A stretch of DNA of 59,165 nt from Diplocarpon mali (taxonomy: Eukaryota; Ascomycota; Leotiomycetes; Helotiales; Drepanopezizaceae): positions 1 through 59,165 of the forward strand of contig JAENRP010000175.1 in NCBI GenBank assembly GCA_024741835.1, given 5' to 3'. Below, piece by piece: positions 36,021-46,300 of the stretch. Each line of letters begins with the position of its first letter. The stretch's first letter is position 1. The position numbers were made by a program, and so were the translations under genes. Below the pieces are notes generated by a model. It made no database searches and had not been told where the DNA came from. It saw only the letters and a list, made by a program, of their open reading frames with translations.

Positions 36021-36215
36021 TATTGAGCTTAAGTAAGTCGGCGCAATAGGTAAAGGAGGCTTCTAAAGGTCGATGGTTGATATATTAGTAAGAGTTAAGG
36101 AAGGAAGGTTACCCCTTTCTTCCCTATAGCTATATATATATCAATATCCTATTGATTAAGTAATAGGGTCATATGATAATACATTAGAGTAATAGCTATA
36201 TTACCTATCTTAATA
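36021..36215 (-). repeat. Copia C1 copy c 3' LTR (195 bp)
   Basis: Plus-strand edges tattgagc ... cttaata; pairs with 41964-42158. Confidence 0.92.
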
Positions 36216-36520
36216 CCTCTACTTAAACCTTACTCTAATTGACTTATAATTAGGAAAATAACAACTATCCTTTTACGCTAATCTAACTCTTAAGTATCTC
36301 TTTAAATTAAAAATAATTAATTAATAATAACCTCTATTGAAATTACCAAACTCTACTTATAAGGCAGGACTAGGATTCAATTTTCCTAAAAGCGTTCCTT
36401 TATAAGACTATATAACTTGACTCGCGGTCTAGGCCTAGGAGTCGATTTAAAAACTTTCTTCTATAAAACTATATAACCTAACTCGCAAAGCAGGCCTAGG
36501 AGTTGTCCTTAAGCCTATTA
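36216..36520 (-). other. 3' non-coding region of copia C1 copy c with three palindromes
   Basis: Between the end of RNase H and the 3' LTR lie three palindromes (36353-36378, 36419-36443, 36480-36504), about 60-66 bp apart. The same triplet is at the same place in copies a (29635, 29703, 29768) and b (44204, 44264, 44331). Confidence 0.8.
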
Positions 36521-39500
36521 AGTCCTTACTATCTTCTATAACCTTAGCATATCTTTAAACGCTTCGAACTTTATAACTATCTTTAATAGCTTTATAAATC
36601 CATCTACTACTATTCGATTAGTTAAGATATAGGTAATTAATAACTTATTCTTTATAATAAGGTCGCAGATAAAGTAGTAAGTAATATTAATATATTTCAA
36701 TCGCTTATATAAGTATAGATTTTTTATAAGTGCAATCGCCCTTATATTATTTGCTTAAAGGTTAATATAATTCTTATCTTATTTAATATACTTAGCAAAA
36801 CCTATATCTTTTAAAACTTAAGCGATTTATAATCCTTACTTATAATTTAATAATATTAATATATATTTGGCCTTAATGCTTATAGTAGCTATTGATTTCT
36901 ACTTTCTACTTCCTTATAATATAGGTCTACTATATAGTACTATTATACTTCTAGATATACTTTTCCAACCTTTTATATTTGCTTAATTAGAATTAATATA
37001 TACCTTAAGCTTTACGCTTATATATTTTATTAGTCTATATCTTACCTTTTATATAATTATCAATTAAAGGTACCTTTTAAATCGCTTAATTATATTCTTA
37101 TATCAAATCATCGAATCCTTTAAGTTCTGATTAAGTTGCTTAATAATAAAGGCAATATCTGGTCTTATATATACTATAGTATATAAAATTGCTTTAATAT
37201 CCTATTAATACTTCTTTAAATCTCCTCTCTACTTATTTTTATTAATAGGCTCTAACTTATTATACTTTCCTTCGATTGGAGTACGCTTTAGCTTAAAGTT
37301 AGGAGTATAAGTAGAGAGTCCTATTTAATCTAGGATCTTTTTAATATACTGCTCTTAATCTAACTAAAGTTCTTAAATAGAGCAGTTCCTTATAATACAA
37401 ATGCTAAGGATCTTATAAATTCCCTTTAAATCCTTAGTATTAAAACGTTTTTAAATAGTTATAAAGAACTAATCCAATTAAATAATTGTTTTCGCAGCTA
37501 TAGCAATATCGTTAATATATAGTAGCAACTTGATTCTACACTTAATATAAGTAAATAAACAAGGGTTAGCTAGGCTTTAAATAAATCCTATTTTTACTAA
37601 AGTAGAGCTATATAAGAGGTTCTAATTATAAGCTGATTATTTAAGCCTATAGATACTGCAGAATATATAAAGAGAGTAGCTAGCATATATAAGAATACTA
37701 TTAGGTCGAGAGAGAAAAATCCGTTCCTTTATAATCGCTTTGGTAAATGCATTTTTAATATCGTACTATTTGTATTTAAGGTCCTTAGCGGCTATTATTA
37801 TTATAAATATATAAAGGGTATTTATACGAATTATTAGTATAAATATATTAAAGTAGTCTTTTCTATACTATTAAGAGAAGCCTTTAGCTATAAGCCTTGC
37901 CTTATAATATTCTAAGGTCCTATTTATATATATCTTAATTATAAAGACTTACTTTATTAATACTAGGTTTATATCCTTTAGTATCAGTTCCTTTATTTAT
38001 ATGCTATTTGTAATAAGAGAGCTTATCTCCTTTTAAATTGCCTTATTTTATATTGCTCTATTTTCTAAATTATTAATAGCTTTATTATATATCTTTAAAA
38101 AAGAGATTTTCATTATCCTTTTAATAGCTAGGAATATATTATCTTTATTAAAGCTCTATTAAAGTTTAAGCTTATAGATCCTATATACTATTATAGCTTA
38201 GATATACTTAGACTTACGTTCATTTAAGGTATCTTCTAATTCTAGGTCTCTATTCCTCTTTAAAGGCGTAGGTTCGGCTATAGGTTCTATAGGCTTATTA
38301 TCTAAGGAACTGCTTTCTAATAGTAAAGGCTTATTATTATTTATACCTATTTTAGGAATATCCTTTACTATAGGTGCTTTAATTAAAGGAATAATAATAT
38401 TAAAGTTGTTTTATACTTTAAGCAGTTTGCAGATAATAGGAATAGTTTATTCGGCCTTTAGGCGATTAGCAGGTTGTCGATTAGCAGGTGCACTTAATAT
38501 ACTTAAGCTAAAAGAAAGGGGTTATTAGTTTGACTTAATAGTATTACTATTAACTAGTATACCTTGCGAATCTTTAGGTATATAGAGCTTTAAAGATAGC
38601 TCCCTTTTATTTCGAGATTTATTGAACTTAACTACTAAGGATATAATTACTCGCCTTAGATCTAGTATATATACTATCTATTGCTTTATTATCTATTTAA
38701 TATACTTAATAAATATATACTCTCTACCTTAATCTATTAGTTTCTTACTCTTTATACCTATAGGCTAAGACTTCGGGCTAATATAGGAGTAGCAAACGCT
38801 TTTAAAGATATAGATATAGTTTAGGCTTAGTTTCTATCCGAAATATGCCTTATATAATAATATTCAAGTACTATTAACTATTAGTCTACTACCTATTCTA
38901 TTTCGCAGGTATATATCTGCCTTAATCGCAAGGTCCTAGAATTCTAATAGTAAGTTAATATCTTATAGTAAAGTGCGATAGTTAGTCTCTATTCGCTAGA
39001 TACTTCGCTTAGCGATGCTATTTTAATAAGAAGCTTTATATATTATAATTGGTTTATAATAAACTCTTTATTTTACCTATTTATTAAGCTTTACTTTAAT
39101 TTCTAATATATTATTAGACTTAATAACTATTAGCTTTAACTAAGTCTAGCGTTCCTTTATCACTTTCTAAGTTTCTAGCTTTTTTATAAGCTTAAATTTA
39201 ATCCTAGTATAAATAGTCTATATCTATTAAGTGGAATTATCTACTATTTAAGAAAACTAATTATTTCCTTTAATTAAAGTTATAAATAGTTTAATAGTAT
39301 TAATAGATATTAGCGCTAGTATTAAATCTTTTTATAAATTAAGCTTAATTTGCGTCCGATTTTAAAGTTTTATTAGCTTATAAATTCGGCATATTAAGCG
39401 ATCCTTTAGTACTTAGATCTTCTATTTTAGGATTAAGACCTTATATAGGCCCTTTAATTTCTTTAGCCTTAAATGCGCGAATCTTCTATATATTAGCTAA

Positions 39501-39580
39501 TACCTTAATAGACTTTCGGCTTCTAATAGCTTTAATAGCCTATTATCAGTTAATACTTTATTATTAGCGGCTAGAAAGGA
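36520..39580 (-). pseudogene. Copia C1 copy c pol: integrase, RT, RNase H relic
   Basis: Minus strand: IN begins YRRFAHLRLKKLKGLYKV (about 39510-39450) with a finger ICRIYKLIKL where CRVC-type Cys has become Tyr. RT lies about 38050-37100 with the box LLLYINDIAIAAKT (37530-37489), the first Asp now Asn. RNase H ends near 36520. Order and length equal those of the other C1 copies. Stops are RIP-type. Confidence 0.87.
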
Positions 39581-39613
39581 CTAGTAATAGCAGTTTAAGG
39601 TTTTGCAGTTTTC

Positions 39614-39947
39614 TAGTTGCAAGCCTGGCTTAGGAGTCGTTTCTAATAAAATTGCGAGATCTACTCGCGGTCCTAGCTTAGGAGTCGTTTCTGACGAATC
39701 CGCGAAGTTCACTCGCGGTCCTAGATTAAGAGTTATTTCTGCGAATTTCACTTGCGATTTTAGCTTAAGAGTTATTATTAGCGAATCTATAGAATCTACT
39801 TATAATCTTAGCTTAAGAGTTATTTCTATTAAATTCACTTATAATCCTAGCTTAAGAGTCATCTTTAAAGATACTTTATAATCTATCTATAGTCCTGGCT
39901 TAAGAGTTATTTTCGCAAATTTCATTTGCAATCCTAGCTTAAGAGTC
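39614..39947 (-). repeat. Array of eight palindrome copies at the PR-IN junction of C1
   Basis: Eight palindromes end at 39638, 39686, 39734, 39773, 39821, 39860, 39908 and 39947. Spacings are 48, 48, 39, 48, 39, 48 and 39 bp, all multiples of three, so the frame is kept through the array. On the minus strand the best-preserved units read SETTPKLGPRV followed by NFAD or DLAI. Decay increases toward higher coordinates. A ninth copy lies at 40012-40037. The plus-strand open frame 39603-39881 is the mirror reading, possible because the unit is a palindrome. Confidence 0.88.
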
Positions 39948-40189
39948 TATCTATTCTCCTTATCCTTGCTTAATTATATTAAGGTAAAGAGTGCACTTTC
40001 CTTAAAGGAATCTACTTATAGGTCTGGCCTAAGAGTCAATTTTTATAATATTACCTTTAAGATAATATAAAGTCCATCTTTAATTTTAGCTTTAAAGATC
40101 ACTTTATAGTTATTATTTATAAATTATATAAATTAATTATTAAAAACTCTTATATAATTTAACTTTATATAAATCTTGCAATTAAATAA

Positions 40190-40450
40190 AAGATTAATAC
40201 TTAAGCTAAGTATAAGGAGAATATTTTATAAAAGGAAAGAAACCCTAGCGATATTTATCTCTACTATACCTATTAAATCTATATATAACCTTTTACTATC
40301 AACTTTAATAAAGCGCCTTTTTATTTTAGTAAATAGGCCTTTAAATAGGTAGGATTTATTAATTATATATATTATATAACTAGTATTATTATACTAATTA
40401 GATTCAAAAATCTTATAAAGATCGGCTTTTAAAATGTAAGCATCTTTATT
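40190..40450 (-). pseudogene. Copia C1 copy c protease relic
   Basis: The minus-strand frame gives NKSYLFKGLFTKIKRRFIKV and GIVEINI, matching the copia protease after the active-site motif (family: ...LFxxLxPLKxxFIKVGGK...GTVEI). The active-site motif itself is too decayed to read with certainty. The frame continues toward the palindrome array. Confidence 0.6.
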
Positions 40451-41570
40451 ATAATTATTATTTAAATCATTAGAAGTGGATTTAGGTTTAGATAACCTAC
40501 TATTATTATTAAAGGTATCTATTAAAGTTTTGGCTAAATAGCCTTTTCCTTTGCCTTTCCTTAGTAATTGCAGCCTTTAATAGGATAAGGGCAGTTTGCT
40601 TCTTAACTTCTACTTCGATTGCTTCTTAATATTAAAGCTAGCGATTATATCAATTAGTTGCTTTCTAACTTTACAATTAGTAATATTATAAGTACTATTA
40701 TAAAAGTAGTATTCCTAATAAGCTTAAGGGCTTGTTCTACGCTCCTTCCTCTTCTTAGACTTATTATTGCCCTATAACGCAGCATTTGCCGATTTAAAGC
40801 GTTCTTTAAGGTCTTGCTTAATAGTTCAAAGGAGGTCGATCTTCTTATAAATCTTAAGGTTAAGTTAAATGAGAAGAGATTATTTTATAATAGCAAACTT
40901 AAAAGGAAGGCTATTAAATAGGAAATCAAAAAGCTAAGTTTCCTTAAAAGTCATAGCTATCTTAAGATTTGTAGCTCTTACTCTCCTTCTTACTTTATAT
41001 AATATAGATTAGGCAAAGTCTATATTTATATTTATATCCTTATTATCTTTATCTTTTTTATATTAAAATAAAGTGATCTACTATAGTAGATACTAGGTAT
41101 TAAAGGCAGTTATTTAAGAGTATTTTACCTTTAAAGTATCCTATCTTATCTTTATATTATTATAAACTCGAATAAAATCTCGGTCTTTATTGCTTAAACC
41201 TCTATTAATCTTAAGCTTACATTTAGCTAAGGCTAGCCTATACTCCTTCTCCTTTTCTATATTTAAAATCTACCTTTAGGATTCTCGGTTATTATCTACT
41301 AAAGCTTTTAAGCTAAGCTTATTTAATATATTTAGCAAATCCTTAGCAATTATATTAGCTATTAAAGTAGAAGTAGACGAATTAGTAAAGGGAGTATAAA
41401 GGGCTATTCTTACGTATTTAATAAGTGTCTTTTAAATCGCTATTTCGATACCTTTACTTTTAAAGTAAAGCTTTAAATTGTCGAACTATTATTGCCAGTT
41501 CTTTTAAGAGAGTTAGAGGTCTTTAGGTCTAGTGTTTCGATCGGAATTAGAAGCTATTGCTATTTCGAAT
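40450..41570 (-). pseudogene. Copia C1 copy c gag relic
   Basis: Minus-strand Gag with KNWQ near 41495, NLKLYFKSKGIEIAI (about 41480-41430), SLKALVDNN, EKEYRLALAKCKLKI and TLKVKYS. The nucleocapsid knuckle near 40720-40680 reads Y-YF-Y-NST-Y-NITN-C, i.e. C-x2-C-x3-H-x4-C with both leading Cys and the His turned to Tyr. Length is about 370 codons, normal for copia Gag. Premature stops are at Gln/Trp. Confidence 0.8.
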
Positions 41571-41950
41571 AGAATTGTGTTTAAAATCAAATAAATTAAA
41601 TGGTTAAGGGCACTCCTCCTATCGAAAAGTTGAAATGATTAAATAGCAGGTATTATAGAAGTATTAAATGGGGAGGAAGTCCTTTTGTCGAAAAGGGTTT
41701 TTAGGCTATAACGCAGGGAATCATACCTCCTACGAAATATAGTAAAGCAAGGAATTACACCTCTTATAGTACTAAAGGGGTTATAGAGCAAGGAATTATA
41801 CCTCTTGTAATATAGGTTAGCTGAATAGGGAATCATACCTCCTATTCGCCGATTGCTTACCTCTTACTATAAGTCTTATTCAACTTCTTACTAACAGTTG
41901 CGGCATAAGTGCTTTTCAAAGGAAGTTAATAATCTATTATTAGTTTAGCT
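41571..41950 (-). other. Leader of copia C1 copy c with a degenerate tandem repeat
   Basis: Between PBS and gag. Plus-strand 41700-41850 holds four related units (gcagggaatcatacctcc at 41706, gcaaggaattacacctc at 41749, gcaaggaattatacctc at 41790, agggaatcatacctcc at 41826) spaced roughly 36-43 bp. A 65-codon minus-strand frame (41836-41639) spans it in the gag frame but ends in a stop, so coding status is open. Confidence 0.6.
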
Positions 41951-41963
41951 AGGGCTTATAACC
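41951..41963 (-). other. Primer-binding site of copia C1 copy c (half-tRNA iMet type)
   Basis: The plus strand reads agggcttataacc, identical to the initiator tRNA-Met anticodon arm AGGGCTCATAACC except one C-to-T. It directly abuts the 5' LTR. Confidence 0.82.
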
Positions 41964-42158
41964 TATTGAGCTTAAGTAAGTCGGCGCAGTAGGTAAAGGA
42001 GGCTTCTAAAGGTCGATAGTTAATATATTAGTAAGAGTTAGGGAAGGAAGGTTACCCCTTTCTTCCTTATAGCTATATACGTATCAATATCTTACTGATT
42101 AAGCAGTAGGGTCATATGATAATACATCGGAGTGATAGCTATATCACCTATCTTAACA
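41964..42158 (-). repeat. Copia C1 copy c 5' LTR (195 bp)
   Basis: Minus-strand start TGTTAAGATAGG, end GCTCAATA. It pairs with 36021-36215 and keeps the original TG start. Confidence 0.92.
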
Positions 42159-42870
42159 AATTGCATATATATTAACCGCGCTTCTCGGATTCTCATTATC
42201 ACCTATATTAACGACTTCCTTATAGTAGTAAAGAAGGGTGATATATATAATAAGTTTAAAAGAGATCTTCGCAACCTTTTCGAAATCATAGGTAGCGAAC
42301 TAGCTAACTACTTCTTAAGAGTACGTATAGTTAAAGATCGATAAAATAAAACGATCTTACTTTATTAAAACGCTTATATTAATAAGGTTCTTAAACGTTT
42401 TTATATAACTAATTGCAAGAGCGTATTAACGCCTTTTGCTAATAGCTATAAAGTTTATATAGTCAAATTTGAAGGCTAAGCCACTCTATAGGAAGTGAAG
42501 CTATACTAAGAGATCTGCGGTTCATTATAATACCTTACGCACTATACGCATTAGGATATACTATACTACTGCTCCATTCTTAGCAAATTCCTTACTAACC
42601 CTTTGCTATAATATATAGTAGCTTTAAAATGAGTCTTACAATACTTACAAGGAACGCAATTCTATTATACTACCTTCGGAAGTAAAAGAACTGACCTAGA
42701 GCTTTAGAAATTGCATAGCTACTGCGATTCTGACTAGGTAGGTAATAGAGGAAGTAAAGCCTCCTATTCTAAGGCCGTCTTCTTCCTTAATAATATTATA
42801 ATTACCGCCTCCTTTAAGCGATAGACTATTATCGCTCTCTTATCTATAGAAGTAGAGTACGTCACTATAT
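42159..42870 (+). pseudogene. Copia C2 reverse transcriptase C-terminus and start of RNase H
   Basis: Resumes after the C1 insertion: YINRASRILIITYINDFLIV (catalytic YxDD now YIND) at about 42168-42230, IGSELANYFLRVRIVKDR, NKVLKRF, then the connection region and RNase H LELQKLHSYCDSDQVGN (family SDWAG) near 42700-42750. It reaches SIEVEYVTI at 42870, where the solo LTR sits. An open frame from 42132 begins inside the C1 LTR; its first residues are LTR-derived. Confidence 0.88.
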
Positions 42871-43116
42871 TATAAAACAGAGGGGAGACAACACAAGAAT
42901 AGGCCTAAGGGAAGACCTAAAAACAAGAGGAGGAAGCACCACAAGCGGGCTCTCCTAGACAAGGTATTAGAAACAAGTCCTAAGTATGGGGTATATTCAG
43001 TACTTATGGCGACGCGCGCTGTCTCTATGTACAGAGGAGGTCCCTTTTATCCTCCTGTCGTCCTGCGCCGATCATGTGATATATGTCACGAGACCCATCC
43101 ATCTCAGGTCTCTACA
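42871..43116 (-). repeat. Solo G1 LTR (246 bp), little mutated
   Basis: Minus-strand start TGTAGAGACC, end TTTTATA; TSD ATAT at 42867-42870 and 43117-43120. It interrupts C2 RNase H: …EVEYVTI | CKFA…EAS… reads on in frame when removed. It keeps CA and TG dinucleotides that are TA in other G1 LTRs (e.g. cacaagcggg versus tataagcggg), so it escaped most RIP. Small open frames across it (42986-43171 plus, 43072-43320 minus) are not genes. Confidence 0.93.
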
Positions 43117-43443
43117 ATATGCAAATTCGCATAAGAAGCCTCTTAGATACGCCAGGTACTTAAGGAAATAGGCTATAGCAGCGATAACGCTATTAAAGTT
43201 GAGATGATCTATGATAACTAAGGAGCCCTTTATCTTACTGAAAACCCCGAATATTACTAGAGAATGAAGCATATTAATATTAAGTTCTATTATATTCGGC
43301 AAGAGCTTCGGAAAGGCCATTTAAACCTTTAGTATACAAATACTAAAGATAATGCTGCCGATAGCCTTACTAAGAGCTTAAATAGCTCTAACTACGCCGC
43401 CTTTATCAAATTGTTAAATATGAAGGTTCTGCACCTCGATTAA
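43117..43443 (+). pseudogene. Copia C2 RNase H C-terminus
   Basis: ICKFA...EAS...IRQVLKEIGYSS, then IYDN...GALYLTENPEYY...MKHINIKFYYIR and AADSLTKSLN, the standard end of copia RNase H (family DNQGAI...NPxxHxRxKHIDxxxHFIR...ADxLTK). Three Gln/Trp stops. Ends at LLNMKVLHLD then TAA at about 43441. Confidence 0.88.
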
Positions 43444-43687
43444 GGGGTGATTTTTTTTGCACTTCTATTAAGGGGTGATTTTTTTTACTCCCGGGCCGGG
43501 CCTGCGAGTTGATTTTGACTTTTTTAAAAGGTGGATTTCCTACTCTAGAGTAGAGCGCGCTAGCGAACTCTACTCTATTTCCCATATCTGCAGGTTGATT
43601 TTTCATACAAAACTGTAAATTATAACAAAAGTTATAATGTTATATATATTACTAGCGAGTACCTTTAAAGGTCTCCCTAGAGGGGTG
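43444..43687 (+). other. Copia C2 3' UTR: direct repeat, palindrome, hairpin, polypurine tract
   Basis: Contains a tandem pair of a taaggggtgatttttttt unit (43441-43458 and about 43469-43486), a well-kept palindrome (43487-43510), an inverted repeat AGAGTAGAG / CTCTACTCT (43547-43576) and the purine tract AGAGGGGTG just before the 3' LTR (43679-43687), where plus-strand DNA synthesis would start. The region is less AT-rich than the coding part. An open minus frame 43406-43606 is a shadow. Confidence 0.75.
43487..43510. repeat. Palindromic element, well-kept copy in the C2 3' UTR
   Basis: ACTCCCGGGCC, G, GGCCTGCGAGT; two mismatched arm pairs. Non-coding. Confidence 0.88.
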
Positions 43688-43934
43688 TATTGCAAGTATG
43701 CCCGTCACATGTTTATCACATGATCTGTCACATGATATATCATACATATAATATATCATATGACTTGCTATATGACTTAGCGGCTTCACTAAGAAGCCCG
43801 CTTACCTTAAATAGCTCTTAGTTAGAGAGCTCTTATGAATCAAGACATCCAATATCGTCGTTTGCACCTCATACTTCTTCGTGCCCTCTTCTAGTTTACT
43901 ATCAAGTTTACTATCAGAGAACCTCCTTGCTACA
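43688..43934 (+). repeat. Copia C2 3' LTR (247 bp)
   Basis: Starts TATTGCAAG, ends CTTGCTACA. Same length as the 5' LTR but with fewer CA-to-TA changes (cacatgat retained). Confidence 0.92.
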
Positions 43935-43939
43935 GAACT

Positions 43940-44494
43940 ATATTAATCTTTAAGTAAATAATATAAAAGTAATTGTACTTATAAAGAATCCATACTTATA
44001 TAAGCAATCGAAATATATTAATATTATCTACTACTTGATCTATAACTTTATTATAAAAAACAAGTTATCTATTACTTATATCCTAACTAATCGAATAGTA
44101 GCAAATGGATTTATAAAGCTATTAAAGATAGTTGCAAAGTTTAAAGCGTTTAAGGATATATTAAGGTTATAGAAAATAGTAAGGGCTTAGTAGGCTTAAG
44201 GACGACTCCTAAGCCTACCTTATAAGTTAAGTCATATAGTCTTATAAAGGAAAGTTTTTAAATCAACTCCTAAGCCTAGACTATAAGTCAAGTTATATAA
44301 TCTTATAAAGGAACGCTTTTAGGAAAAATTGACTCCTAGTCCTACCTTATAAGTAGAGTTTAGTAATTTTAATAGAAGTTGCTGTTAATTGATTATTTTT
44401 AATTTAAAGAGATACTTAAGAGTTAGATTAGCGTAAAAGGATAGTTATTATTTTTCCTAACTATAGGTTAATTAGAATAAGGTTTAAGTAAGAG
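43940..44494 (+). pseudogene. Copia C1 copy b: RNase H tail and 3' UTR after the C2 insertion
   Basis: NNIKVIVLIKNPYLYK...KYINI and KLLKIVAKFKAFKDIL match 29390-29600 of copy a. The 3' UTR carries the C1 palindrome triplet (44204, 44264, 44331). Confidence 0.87.
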
Positions 44495-44689
44495 TATTAA
44501 GATAGGTAATATAGCTATTACTCTAATGTATTATCATATAACCCTACTGCTTAGTTAATAGGATATTAATACGTATATAGCTATAGGGAAGAAAGGGGTA
44601 ACCTTCCTTCCTTAACTCTTACTAATATATCGACCATCGACCTCTAGAAGCCTCCTTTACCTACTACGCCGACTTACTTAAGCTAAATA
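44495..44689 (+). repeat. Copia C1 copy b 3' LTR (195 bp)
   Basis: Starts TATTAAGATAGG, ends AAGCTAAATA; same 195 bp as other C1 LTRs. Followed directly by another C1 fragment. Confidence 0.9.
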
Positions 44690-45866
44690 ATAGTAAAGGA
44701 TATTCTTAAAATAAGTATAAGTAATAATAAGCCTCTACTATTAGAAAGCAGTTCCTTAGATAATAAGCCTATAGAACCTATAGCTAAGCCTACGCCTTTA
44801 AAGAGGAATAGAGACTAAGAATTAAAAGACACTTTAAATAAACGTAAGTCTAAGTATATTTAGGCTATAATTGCGCATAGGATCTATAAGCTCAAACTTT
44901 AATAGAGCTTTAATAAAGATAATACGTTCTTAGCCGCTAAGGGAATAATGAAAATCTCTCTTTTAAAGACGTATAATAAAGCTATTAATAACTTAAAGAA
45001 AAAAGCGATATAGAATAAGGCAATTTAAGAGGAGATAAGTTCTCTTATTACAAATGGAATATAGATAAAGGAATCGATACTAAAAGACGTAAACTTAGTA
45101 TTAATAAAGTGGGTCTTTATAATTAAAATATATATAAATAGGACCTTAAAGCGTTATAAAGCAAGACTTATAGCTAAAGGCTTCTCTTAATAGTATAAAG
45201 AAGACTACTTTAATACGTTTGCGCTAATAGTTCGTATAGATACCTTTTATATATTTATAGTAATAGTAGCTGCTAAGGACCTTAAATATAAATAGTATAA
45301 TATTAAAAATACATTTATTAAAGCAATTATAAAGGAACGGATTTTTCTCTTTTAACCTAACGGTATTCTTATACGCATTAGCCACTCTCTTTATATACTT
45401 TATAGTATCTATAGGCTTAAGTAATTAGCCTATAATTAAAACCTCTTATATAGCTCTACTTTAATAGAAATAGGATTCGTTTAAAGCTTAGCTAACCCTT
45501 ATCTATTTACTTATATTAAATATAGAATCAAGTTGCTACTATATATTAATAATATTACTATAACTGTGAAAACAACTATTCAATTGGATTAGTTCTTTAT
45601 AACTATTTAAAAACGTTTTAATACTAAGGATCTAAGGGGAATTTATAAGATCCTTAGTATCTGCGTTATAAGGAACCGCTTTACTTAAGAACTCTGGTTA
45701 GATTAAGAGCAGTATATTAAAAAGATCTTAAACTAAATAAGACTCTTTACTTATACTCTTAACTTTAAGCTAAAGCGTACTTCAATTAAAGGAAAGTATA
45801 ATAAGTTAGAGCCTACTAATGAAAATAAGTAGAAAGGAGATCTAAAGAAGTATTAATAGGATATTA
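44690..45866 (+). pseudogene. Copia C1 copy d fragment (IN-RT linker and RT)
   Basis: Collinear with 27770-28950 of copy a. It covers the IN-RT linker (KPTPLKRNRD), RT with SLLKTYNKAINNL, GFS...YKEDYFNTFALIV, NIKNTFIKA and LLLYINNITITVKT (both Asp to Asn). It begins and ends abruptly at C1 LTRs, consistent with being the host into which copy b (left) and a C1 LTR (right) inserted. Confidence 0.87.
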
Positions 45867-46054
45867 TATTAAGCTTAAGTGAGTCGGCGCAATAGGTAAT
45901 AGAAACTTCTAAAGGTCGATGGTCGATATATTGATAAGAGTTAAAGAAGGAAGGTTACCCCTTTCTTCCCTATAGCTATATATGTATTAATATCCTATTG
46001 ATTAAATAGTAGGGTTATATAATAATATATTAGAGTGATAGCTATATTACCTAT
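45867..46054 (-). repeat. Copia C1 solo LTR (minus), last 7 bp missing
   Basis: 188 of 195 bp of a C1 LTR in minus orientation. The outer end (…cctat) is cut where the G1 LTR begins at 46055, so G1 inserted into this LTR. Confidence 0.85.
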
Positions 46055-46299
46055 TGTGGAGACCTGAGATGGATAGGTCTTGTGATATATATTATATGAT
46101 TGGTGTAAGACGGCAGGAGGATAAAAGGGCCATCTTCTGTATATAGAGATAGCGCGTGTCGCTATAGTACTAAATATACCCTATACTTAGGACTTATTCC
46201 TAATATCTTATTTAAAAGAGCCTGCTTATAGTGCTTCCTCCTTTTGTTTTTAAGTCTTCCCTTAGGCCTATTCTTATATTATCTCCCCTCAGTTTTATA
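46055..46299 (+). repeat. G1 5' LTR, plus copy (245 bp)
   Basis: Starts TGTGGAGACC, ends AGTTTTATA; aligned with the other G1 LTRs. It contains aggataaaag (near 46127), a possible TATA-like promoter element. Confidence 0.88.
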
Positions 46300-46300
46300 T

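Larger units (their letters stand above)
36021..42158 (-). mobile_element. Copia C1 copy c (minus), complete, nested in C2 reverse transcriptase
   Basis: Both 195-bp LTRs are present (36021-36215 and 41964-42158) and the TSD is AATTG (36016-36020 / 42159-42163). Joining the flanks restores the C2 RT frame NNCIYINR. PBS at 41963-41951. Gag, PR, a palindrome array, IN, RT and RNase H follow on the minus strand. It is the only C1 copy in the window with both ends, 6.1 kb. Confidence 0.93.
31995..43934 (+). mobile_element. Copia C2 element (plus), complete with both LTRs, interrupted twice
   Basis: Identical-length LTRs (247 bp) at 31995-32241 and 43688-43934 flank gag, PR, IN, RT and RNase H in one plus-strand frame. 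TSD GAACT is at 31990-31994 and 43935-43939. It hosts a minus-strand C1 (36021-42158) in RT and a solo G1 LTR (42871-43116) in RNase H. Without these it is about 5.55 kb, normal for copia. Palindromes occur in gag (33687, 33752), after IN (35166, 35213) and in the 3' UTR (43487). Confidence 0.92.

Noticed and set aside
39614..39947. Regularly spaced repeats as a possible CRISPR-like array
   Set aside because: Spacers are not unique (they repeat the same coding motif), the context is a eukaryotic retrotransposon, and spacing keeps the reading frame. A coding minisatellite explains it.
41951..41963. Possible tRNA-Met gene fragment
   Set aside because: Only the anticodon-arm segment matches and it directly abuts LTRs in three families, so it is a primer-binding site.
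42986..43320. Small open frames across the solo LTR (42986-43171 plus, 43072-43320 minus)
   Set aside because: They straddle an LTR/coding junction fixed by the ATAT target duplication and have no independent support.
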